Origin: JAIEPW01 sp964471915
GTDB taxonomy: Bacteria; Acidobacteriota; Terriglobia; Bryobacterales; Bryobacteraceae
Reading direction: 5' to 3'
Assembly: GCA_964471915.1 (NCBI GenBank)
Contig: CAYYID010000025.1
Location: 1-64,000, forward strand
Length of the DNA: 64,000 nucleotides
The notes beneath the pieces are model-generated. The model was not told where the DNA came from, ran no database searches, and saw only the letters and a list, made by a program, of their open reading frames with translations. Each line of letters begins with the position of its first letter. Position 1 is the first letter of the stretch. Shown here piece after piece: positions 36,128 to 43,154 of this stretch. A program made the translations under genes and the position numbers.

Positions 36128-37381
36128 CTACACCTGGAGCGTCGCAATGTCGACGGGCGAACGGTGCCCCGCGACCACGACGATGCCCGATTCGGTGACG
36201 TGGAAGCGCTGCTTGTCGCGCTCCAGGTCGTAGCCGACGGTGTCGTCCTCGGCGATGCGGACGTTCTTATCGAGGATGGCGCGGCGGACCTTGGCGCGGC
36301 GGCCGATGTCGCAGTTGTCGAAGATCACCGAATCCTCGACGAGGGCGCCGGAGTGCATGCGGACGCCGCGGCCGATGACGCTATTGCGCGCCGAGCCGCC
36401 GGAGAAGATGGCGCCGCCCGAGACGATGGACTCCACGGCCTGGCCGCGGCGGCCCTGTTCGTCGAAGATGAACTTCGCGGGCGGGTCCTGGTAGCCGGCG
36501 GTGCGCAGCGGCCACTGGCGGTTGTAGAGGTTCAGGGCGGGGGAGACGCTGCGCAGGTCCATGTTGGCTTCGTAGTAGGCGTCGATGGTGCCGACGTCGC
36601 GCCAGTAGGCGGCCTGGGTGACGGGGTCGCCGGGGATGCGGTTGGTCTGGAAGTCGTAGGCGAACAGGTCGGAGGATTGGACCAGGCGCGGCAGGATGTC
36701 CTTGCCGAAGTCGTGGGAGCTGCCGGCGCGCTGGGCGTCGGCGTACAGCTCCTGCAGCAGCAGGCGCGTGGAGAAGATGTAGTTGCCCATGGAGGCGAAG
36801 ACGCGCTCGGGGTCGCCGGGCATGGCGGGGGCGTTGGGGTCCTTTTCGTGGAAGCCGATGATGCGGCCGTCGGCGGAGGCTTCGATGACGCCGAACTCGC
36901 CGGCCAGGGAACGCTCGACGGGGATGGCGGCCACGGTGGCGGAGGCGCGCTTCTCGATGTGGAAGTTGATCATCTCCGTGATGTTCATGCGGTAGATGTG
37001 GTCGGCGCCGAAGATCAGGACCAGGTGGGGGTCGGCCTGCTCGATGAGGTTGATGTTCTGGTAGATGGCGTCGGCGGTGCCGCGGTACCAGTCCTCGGCG
37101 TCGGTGCGCATCTGGGCGGGGACGGGAATGATGAAGTGCTGGCGGAGGATGCCGCCGACATCCCAGCCGTCGCGGAGGTGCTGGAGCAGGGACTGGCTTT
37201 TGAATTGGACTAGGACGTAGGTGGAGTAGATGCCCGAGTTGACGAGGTTCGAGAGGACGAAGTCGATGATGCGGTAGCGTCCGCCGAAGGGGACGGCGGG
37301 CTTGGCGCGTTCTTTGGTCAGCGGGCTGAGGCGGGTCCCTTTGCCGCCGGCGAGGACGAAAGCGAGGACGCGTACCTGCAT
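36128..37381 (-). CDS. glgC: Glucose-1-phosphate adenylyltransferase
   Basis: 417 residues, normal length. Makes ADP-glucose from glucose-1-phosphate and ATP for glycogen synthesis. The nucleotide-binding opening AFVLAGGKGTRLSPLTKERA is followed by KPAVPFGGRYRIIDFVLSN, YRGTADAIYQN, the GADHIYRM sugar-nucleotide block and the left-handed helix repeats near the C-terminus (NSVIGRGVRMHSGALVEDSV). ATG 37381 gives the typical start. No other glycogen genes are nearby. Downstream is tRNA-Lys. Confidence 0.96.
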   Translation of the reverse strand: MQVRVLAFVLAGGKGTRLSPLTKERAKPAVPFGGRYRIIDFVLSNLVNSGIYSTYVLVQFKSQSLLQHLRDGWDVGGILRQHFIIPVPAQMRTDAEDWYRGTADAIYQNINLIEQADPHLVLIFGADHIYRMNITEMINFHIEKRASATVAAIPVERSLAGEFGVIEASADGRIIGFHEKDPNAPAMPGDPERVFASMGNYIFSTRLLLQELYADAQRAGSSHDFGKDILPRLVQSSDLFAYDFQTNRIPGDPVTQAAYWRDVGTIDAYYEANMDLRSVSPALNLYNRQWPLRTAGYQDPPAKFIFDEQGRRGQAVESIVSGGAIFSGGSARNSVIGRGVRMHSGALVEDSVIFDNCDIGRRAKVRRAILDKNVRIAEDDTVGYDLERDKQRFHVTESGIVVVAGHRSPVDIATLQV

Positions 37382-37440
37382 GGAAGGATCATTGTGGCAC
37401 ACCACCGGGGTACAAACGGCCGGGGCGGGGCGGACGCGGC

Positions 37441-38370
37441 TCAGCGGGGGTAGTAGCCGAGCTTGGCGCGGATCTTGAGGCGGTCGTCCTTGGGCTGGAT
37501 GAGGATCTTGCGGTACAGCCCGTCGCGGGCGGGGTTGGTGGTGGCGTAGCCGATCTCGTACATCGAGCGCAGTTCCGCGCCGATCTCCTCGAAGGCCTTT
37601 TCGACGCTTTCTTCCTCGGCGTCGAAGTCGCGCGCGCCGGTTTCGAGCGCGATACGCGCCATGACGCCGCGGCCATACTTGTTGCGCGCGTTCCAGACGC
37701 CGCCCTTCTGGAGTTCCGTGTAGCGGATGCCGTAGACGGGCACGCCGACCGACTGCGCCTCTTCGATCACTTCCATCATGTGGTGCGCGCTGGTGGTGTC
37801 CTCGCCGTCGCTGAAGACGACGAGCGCCTTGCGGGCTTCGATGCTCTTCAGTTTCTGGGCCGCGAGATAGACAGCGTCGAAGTACGCCGAGCCTCCCGGG
37901 CGGATCTCGGGCGGCCCGATCTCCGGAAAGGTCCGCTGGCTGCGGCGCCTGCCGAGGTACTCTTCGAGCGTCTCGGTGACCCTATTGGAATCCGCCGTGA
38001 AGTCATCGAGCAGCAACACCCGGCCGCGGAAGCCGACGAGGAACACGCGGTCATTGGGCCGCATCACTTTCTTGAGGAAGGTCTTGATGTCGCGGCGGTG
38101 GGCGCGGACGAATTCGGCCTGGCTGCCGCTGGCGTCGACGACGATACCGATGGCGAGGGGCAGGTCCGCATGGCGGGCGAACAGTTGCAGCTTCTGCGGT
38201 TTGCCGTCCTCGAAGACCTCGATGTCGTCCTTGGTGAGGGTCGGCACCAGCAGGCCCCGGCCGTCGCGCGCGGTGAAGGACACGGTGACCAGGTTGACGT
38301 CGGTGCGGAAGGTGGGGGCGTCCTGCGCGAGCAGGACTCCGGCGAGCAGGCAAGCCAGGGGCGGACGCAT
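37441..38370 (-). CDS. VWFA-related acidobacterial domain protein (TIGR03436-like)
   Basis: 309 residues with a signal peptide (MRPPLACLLAGVLLAQ). Typical opening for this acidobacterial family: TFRTDVNLVTVSFTARDG, then DIEVFEDGKPQKLQLF and the MIDAS motif in IGIVVDASGSQAEF. A second acidic block, VVFSDGEDTTSAHH, completes the metal site. Family members are exported and of unknown role. TAAGCT (minus strand, 38377-38382) is 6 nt before the ATG. It is followed by glgC 59 nt downstream. Confidence 0.87.
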   Translation of the reverse strand: MRPPLACLLAGVLLAQDAPTFRTDVNLVTVSFTARDGRGLLVPTLTKDDIEVFEDGKPQKLQLFARHADLPLAIGIVVDASGSQAEFVRAHRRDIKTFLKKVMRPNDRVFLVGFRGRVLLLDDFTADSNRVTETLEEYLGRRRSQRTFPEIGPPEIRPGGSAYFDAVYLAAQKLKSIEARKALVVFSDGEDTTSAHHMMEVIEEAQSVGVPVYGIRYTELQKGGVWNARNKYGRGVMARIALETGARDFDAEEESVEKAFEEIGAELRSMYEIGYATTNPARDGLYRKILIQPKDDRLKIRAKLGYYPR

Positions 38371-38472
38371 TTGATCAGCTTACGCGCGGACCGGGTCCGG
38401 GGTTCCACTATTCGCCCCACGGTAGAATGAAACGTTCGCCGGCCCGGAACCGTCCGTCCGAGAGACCATCCC

Positions 38473-39459
38473 ATGCTGCTCTTTTTTGCATCCGCATTGC
38501 TTTTTGCCGATCTCGGCGACTTGCCTCTGGAAAGCGGGCAGACGCTGCGCGAGGTCCGGGTTGCGTACCGGACCTTCGGCGAGATGAACCAGGACAAATC
38601 GAACGTCGTGCTATTCCCGAGCTGGTTCAATGGCACCACCGAGGACCTGCTGGCGTACATCGGGCCGGGCGGTATGGTGGATGCGTCCAAGTATTACGTG
38701 ATCGCGGTGGACGCGCTGGGCAACGGAGTGTCGACGTCGCCCTCGAACAGCGCCGGGCAGCGCGGTCAGGTGTTTCCGAAGCTGTCGTTCAAGGATATGG
38801 TGGAGGCGCAGCACCGGCTGTTGACGCGGAAGCTCGGCATTTCGAAGGTCCACGCGGTGGTGGGCATTTCGATGGGCGGGATGCTGGCGTTCCAGTGGGC
38901 GGTGCAGTATCCCGAGTTCGCGGCACGGGGCGTTTCGATTGTCGGCACGCCGCGGATGTCGCAGAAGGACATGGCGCTGTGGGGTACGTTCCTGAAGCTG
39001 CCCGGACGGGGCGGCGATGGGGGCAATGGCGGGGGAGGGTTGCCGCGCATGGGGGCGCAGGACGTGATGGACCTGCTGAAGATGGTCCCGTGGCGGCGGA
39101 TCCCGGGGATTCCGCCGCAGACGCGGGAGCAGTTGTCGAACATCCTGAGCGGCGGACAGACCAGCCCGGCGGATCGCGATCCGCTGGACGTGCTGCGCCA
39201 GTTCGACGCGATGGCGGCACATGACATCTCGCGGTACGGCGGCGGGACGCTGGCGGCGGCGGCAAAGCAGATCAAGACGAAGATGCTGGTGGTGGTGGCG
39301 ACGCAGGACAAGGCCGTTTCGCCGGAGACGCCGCTGGAGTTTGCGAGGCTGCTGGGCGTGGAGGCGGTGACTACGGAGTCCACGTGCGGGCACAGCGCGT
39401 TCAAGTGCGAGCGGGCGTGGATCGGGGAGAAGGTGAACGGGTTTCTGGGAGCGCGGTAG
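38473..39459 (+). CDS. Exported MetX-like alpha/beta hydrolase
   Basis: 328 residues. A signal peptide-like N-terminus (MLLFFASALLFADLG) precedes a fold matching homoserine O-acetyltransferase: RVAYRTFGEMNQDKSNVVLF, the nucleophile Ser133 in VVGISMGGMLAFQWAV, Asp in VVATQDKAVSPE and His in STCGHSAFKCE. A Gly-rich insert (GGDGGNGGGG) sits between. True MetX enzymes are cytoplasmic; the signal peptide suggests a related esterase acting outside the cytoplasm. No methionine genes are near. Confidence 0.8.
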   Translation: MLLFFASALLFADLGDLPLESGQTLREVRVAYRTFGEMNQDKSNVVLFPSWFNGTTEDLLAYIGPGGMVDASKYYVIAVDALGNGVSTSPSNSAGQRGQVFPKLSFKDMVEAQHRLLTRKLGISKVHAVVGISMGGMLAFQWAVQYPEFAARGVSIVGTPRMSQKDMALWGTFLKLPGRGGDGGNGGGGLPRMGAQDVMDLLKMVPWRRIPGIPPQTREQLSNILSGGQTSPADRDPLDVLRQFDAMAAHDISRYGGGTLAAAAKQIKTKMLVVVATQDKAVSPETPLEFARLLGVEAVTTESTCGHSAFKCERAWIGEKVNGFLGAR

Positions 39460-39471
39460 TCCCGGCGGTGC

Positions 39472-39545
39472 TTGCCGCTTGCTGACGCGCCCGGCTCCGT
39501 TTGACGGACTTTGGCCCCCGGCTATAGGCCGGGGGCAAAGTCCGT
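39472..39545 (+). repeat. Dispersed hairpin repeat, copy C
   Basis: Begins TTGCCGCTTGCTGACGCG and ends with a long hairpin: GGACTTTGGCCCCCGGC, loop TATA or so, then GCCGGGGGCAAAGTCC. It matches copy A at 17107-17171 in the opposite orientation and shares its hairpin with copy D at 45859-45895. It lies between convergent genes and may double as a terminator. Confidence 0.8.
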
Positions 39546-39566
39546 GCGTATTGCCCGGCGGCGTAG

Positions 39567-40568
39567 CTAGAGAAGCCGGAAGTTGATCTCGACGTTCGCC
39601 TGCACCGGCACGGGTTCGCCGAAGCGCGTGCCCGGCGCGAAGCGCCACTGCGCGATCGCGTCGAGCGCTTTGGCGTCCAGCCCGAGGCCCAGGGGGCGCA
39701 GAATCCGGAGGTCGCGCGGACGGCCGTCCGCGTCCACCACGAGCGACAGGACGACGGTCCCGTCGAGCCTGGCCGCGCGGGCTTCGTCGCTGTACTGGGG
39801 CTCCACCCTGGTGAGCAGGCGCGGGGCGCTGACGCCGCCGCCGATGCGGAAGACGGTCTTTGCCGGCTCCGGCTGGGGGACCAGATGGGAGCGCCGGGTG
39901 GCCGCGGCAGCCTCGGCCACCTTGGCGGCATCCGCGGCGCGGCCCTGGCGCGCGAGGAACCGCGCATAGACGGTCTCGACCAGCGCGGCTTCGGTTAGAT
40001 CGCCGCCGGCGCGCGCTACGGCCTGCTGAAACAGAGCCTCCGCGTCACTCGTCCGCTCCTCTCTTTCGCGCACCAGCGCCAGCCACATCGTGGCGTGGAT
40101 TTTCGCTTCGGGTGCAGCCGCCTCCGCGCGCTCGAAGCTGCTGGCGGCCAGCGTCCAGTCTTCGCGGCTCATCGCGGCGACACCCAGCGCGCGCCAGGCG
40201 CGGGCCGCCGCCGGACCCAGCCGCAGGATCTCCGCGGCCTCGCGGTACTTCGCCTCCGCGGCGGTCAAGCCGCCGCGCCGGTTCTCGAAATCCGCGAGCT
40301 TCACCAGGCCTTCGGCATAGAGGACGCTGCCGCGTCCGCCTGCCGCCTCGCGCAAGCGCAGCGCGGCCGCGAGCAAGCTCTCGGCCTGCGCAAGGTCCGG
40401 CGCCCCGAGCGCGGCGTCTGCCGATTGCTCGAGCCGGAGGTAATCCCGCGTCGCCGTGGCGGAGCGGATGAGTTGGTCGACCGGCGGATCCTGCGCCGGC
40501 GCAACGCCGGTCAGCGCGACGGCCAGCAGCAGTCCGCGAAAAGGGAAGGGGACTCGAGCAACGCGCAT
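39567..40568 (-). CDS. TPR protein with TonB C-terminal domain
   Basis: 333 residues with an N-terminal signal or anchor (FPFRGLLLAVALTGVAPA). The middle is built of TPR-like helices (AESLLAAALRLREAAGGRGS, AKYREAAEILRLGPAAARAW, ASSFERAEAAAPEAKIHATM). The last 90 residues match the TonB C-terminal fold: SAPRLLTRVEPQYSDEARAA, LDGTVVLSLVVDADGRPRDL and RFAPGTRFGEPVPVQANVEI. Such proteins in Acidobacteriota may transmit energy to outer-membrane receptors or only use the fold. ATG 40568 was chosen over 40646. Confidence 0.8.
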   Translation of the reverse strand: MRVARVPFPFRGLLLAVALTGVAPAQDPPVDQLIRSATATRDYLRLEQSADAALGAPDLAQAESLLAAALRLREAAGGRGSVLYAEGLVKLADFENRRGGLTAAEAKYREAAEILRLGPAAARAWRALGVAAMSREDWTLAASSFERAEAAAPEAKIHATMWLALVREREERTSDAEALFQQAVARAGGDLTEAALVETVYARFLARQGRAADAAKVAEAAAATRRSHLVPQPEPAKTVFRIGGGVSAPRLLTRVEPQYSDEARAARLDGTVVLSLVVDADGRPRDLRILRPLGLGLDAKALDAIAQWRFAPGTRFGEPVPVQANVEINFRLL

Positions 40569-40644
40569 AACCCCGGATACCATGCGCGGCCCTGAGGCGC
40601 AAGCCCCCGATCCCCGCGCCCGCACTACGGTACGATGGCGGTTC

Positions 40645-42069
40645 ATGATTCCCGCGGCGGCGCTGGACCAGTACGTGAAACTGCTCGGTGCGCGCGGCGT
40701 GCTGCACGCCGCGGAGGACCTGCGGCTCTACGAGTACGACGGCTCCGTCGACAAGCACCGCCCCGACTGCGTGGTGTTCCCGGAGTCGACGGCGCACGTG
40801 TCGGGGATCGCGAAGATCACCCGCGAGTTCGGCCTGCCGCTGGTGGGGCGCGGCGCCGGCACCGGGCTGAGCGGCGGCGCGATTCCGGTGCACGGCGGCG
40901 TGATGGTGTCGTTCTCCCGGATGAACCGGATCCTGGAGATCGACCTCGCGAACGAGCGCGCCGTGGTGCAGCCCGGCGTGGTGAACCTCGATATTACGCT
41001 CGCGGTGGCGGGCGACGGCTACTTCTACGCACCGGATCCTTCGTCGCAGCGCGCCTGCACCATCGGCGGCAACGTTGCGGAGAACGCCGGCGGGCCGCAC
41101 ACGCTGGCCTATGGCGTGACGACGAATCATGTCCTGGGTCTCGAGGCCGTGCTCGCCGACGGCACGGTGATCGAAGTGGGCGGCAAGGCGCAGGATCCCG
41201 AGGGCTACGACCTCACCGGCCTGCTCACCGGATCCGAGGGAACCATGGTGCTGGTGACCAAGGTGATCGTGCGGCTGATGCGCACGCCGGAGAAAGTCCA
41301 GACGCTGCTGGTGATCTACCAGACGGCGGACGACTGCGCCAACACCGTCGCCGAACTGACGGCGAAGGCGATCATCCCCGTGGCCGTGGAGATGATGGAC
41401 GGCGCGCTACTGCGCCTGATCGAGGAGGCGGTGCACGCCGGCTATCCGCAGGATGCGGGCGCGGTGCTGCTGATCGAGGTGGAGGGGCTCACCGAGCAGG
41501 TGGACGAACAGGTGCAGCAGATCCGCGAGGTGTGCAACGCCTGCCACGCCCGCGAGATCCGCGTGGCGCAGAACGCGGCGGAGCGGGAGCTGCTGTGGAA
41601 GGGCCGCAAGAACGCCTTCGGCGCGGTGGGGCGCGTGGCGACGCACCTCTACACGCAGGATGGCGTGGTGCCGCGCGCCCAGATCGCGCCCACGCTGCGC
41701 TACATCGACCAGGTGGGGCGCGAGTACGGACTGCAGATCTCGAACATCTTCCACGCCGGGGACGGCAACCTGCACCCGATCATCATGTTCGACGGCAACG
41801 TGCCGGGCGCGCTGGAGCGCGTGCGCGAGGCGGGCGAGAAGATCCTGACGCACTGCATCGAGATCGGCGGCTCGATCACCGGCGAGCACGGGGTCGGCGT
41901 GGAGAAGAAAGAGCTGATGGCCAAGCTGTTTCCGCCCGAGTCGCTCGATATGATCCGGCGGGTGAAGACGCTCTTCGACCCCGAGTGCCGCCTGAACCCG
42001 GGCAAGATGCTACCGACCGGGCGCGGGTGCCTGGAGATCCGGCAGCGCCCGGACGACCTGCGCTACTGA
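40645..42069 (+). CDS. glcD: FAD-linked oxidase, glycolate oxidase GlcD-like
   Basis: 474 residues. N-terminal PCMH-type FAD-binding domain with LVGRGAGTGLSGGAIPVHGG, DPSSQRACTIGGNVAENAGG and LLTGSEGTMVLVT, then the C-terminal domain ending with HAGDGNLHPIIMFD and GEHGVGVEKKELM, all standard for GlcD-type 2-hydroxy acid dehydrogenases. Substrate may be glycolate or D-lactate. The partner subunits GlcE and GlcF are not in the window. ATG 40645 follows TACGAT at 40631-40636 by 8 nt. It ends tail-to-tail with the next gene, overlapping by 7 nt. Confidence 0.9.
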   Translation: MIPAAALDQYVKLLGARGVLHAAEDLRLYEYDGSVDKHRPDCVVFPESTAHVSGIAKITREFGLPLVGRGAGTGLSGGAIPVHGGVMVSFSRMNRILEIDLANERAVVQPGVVNLDITLAVAGDGYFYAPDPSSQRACTIGGNVAENAGGPHTLAYGVTTNHVLGLEAVLADGTVIEVGGKAQDPEGYDLTGLLTGSEGTMVLVTKVIVRLMRTPEKVQTLLVIYQTADDCANTVAELTAKAIIPVAVEMMDGALLRLIEEAVHAGYPQDAGAVLLIEVEGLTEQVDEQVQQIREVCNACHAREIRVAQNAAERELLWKGRKNAFGAVGRVATHLYTQDGVVPRAQIAPTLRYIDQVGREYGLQISNIFHAGDGNLHPIIMFDGNVPGALERVREAGEKILTHCIEIGGSITGEHGVGVEKKELMAKLFPPESLDMIRRVKTLFDPECRLNPGKMLPTGRGCLEIRQRPDDLRY

Positions 42070-43115
42070 GCCTCGAACAGGAGGTTCGCGATGCCGCGGG
42101 CGATTTCGGAGGCCGGCGCGTTGTCGCGATTCAGCATCACGGCCACCGCCGTATCGTCATTGGGAAAGTACAGCAGCATCGTGCTGGTGCCCTGCTGGCC
42201 GCCGGAATGGCCGACCATTTTTCGCGGTTGCTCGACCACGTTCCAGCCCATGCCGTAAGACTGCGTGCGCCCGTCCGCCGTGCGCATGCCCGTCCACATT
42301 ATCCGCGCCGTTTCGGCCTTGAGGATCCTATGGGCGTCGACGGCGAGCGCGAACCGGACCAGGTCCGTCGCGGTGCCGAGGAATCCGCCGCCGGGGATCT
42401 TGTTGCTGGTATCGGCGAGGCCGCAGTTGACGATCCGGCCGTCATGCAGCGTGTAGCCTCGGGAGCGGTTGCGGATGATCTCGAAGTGCTGGTCGGGACC
42501 GATGGCGTCCATTCCGGCGGGAAGGAAGATCTTGTCGCGCGTGTAGGCGACGAAGTCGCCGGCGACAGCCTCCACGATGGCCCCGAGGAGGTTATAGCCG
42601 TAGGTCGTGTAGGAGTAGCGCGCGCCGGGCTCGAACAGCAGCGGATCGTCCTGGAAGATCTTGAGCGGCTCCAGGCGGTTCGGGTAATGCTCCACCGAGT
42701 CGATCTCGCGACCTTTGTAATGCCGGATCCCCGCCAGATGGCCCAGCAAGTGCCGCACCGTCACCGGCCACTGCTTCTTGGGGAACGACGGCAGATACTC
42801 CTGCACCTCGGCGTCCAGCCGGATGCGTCCCTGTTCCACGAGTTGCAGCACGGCCACCGCCGTGATCGGCTTCGAAATCGAGCCCAGGCGGATGCGCGTC
42901 TGCGAGGACATCGGCACCGCGTTTTCGAGGTCCGCGAAGCCGAAGCCCGCGGCGAATTCCAGGCGTCCGCCCGTGGCGATCGCAATCGAAGCTCCCGGGA
43001 TCTGCGCCTTGGCCATTTCGGCCATCACGAAGTCGCGGAGCTTGGCCTCTTTGGCCGCCGGGATCTCGGCGCAGACGGCGAGCGGGATCAATAAAGCTGC
43101 CAGCGGACGGAGCAT
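42063..43115 (-). CDS. Serine hydrolase, class C beta-lactamase/D-peptidase fold
   Basis: 350 residues with a signal peptide (MLRPLAALLIPLAVCAEIPA). SxxK motif in LGSISKPITAVAV (Ser79, Lys82), the YxN motif in SYTTYGYNLLGA and HSG in MVGHSGGQQGTSTM replace KTG as usual for esterase-type members. May hydrolyse peptides, esters or beta-lactams. The minus-strand TACACT at 43123-43128 lies 7 nt before ATG 43115. It is divergent from the acyl-CoA ligase gene, 39 bp apart. Confidence 0.88.
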   Translation of the reverse strand: MLRPLAALLIPLAVCAEIPAAKEAKLRDFVMAEMAKAQIPGASIAIATGGRLEFAAGFGFADLENAVPMSSQTRIRLGSISKPITAVAVLQLVEQGRIRLDAEVQEYLPSFPKKQWPVTVRHLLGHLAGIRHYKGREIDSVEHYPNRLEPLKIFQDDPLLFEPGARYSYTTYGYNLLGAIVEAVAGDFVAYTRDKIFLPAGMDAIGPDQHFEIIRNRSRGYTLHDGRIVNCGLADTSNKIPGGGFLGTATDLVRFALAVDAHRILKAETARIMWTGMRTADGRTQSYGMGWNVVEQPRKMVGHSGGQQGTSTMLLYFPNDDTAVAVMLNRDNAPASEIARGIANLLFEAQ

Positions 43116-43154
43116 TGCGATTAGTGTAGCCCGGACAGTCGCGATAATGAAGGC

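Noticed and set aside
40635..43094. 819-codon plus-strand frame over glcD and the beta-lactamase-fold gene
   Set aside because: Arg/Gly/Ala-rich translation with no motifs, while glcD in the neighbouring frame has full family signatures.
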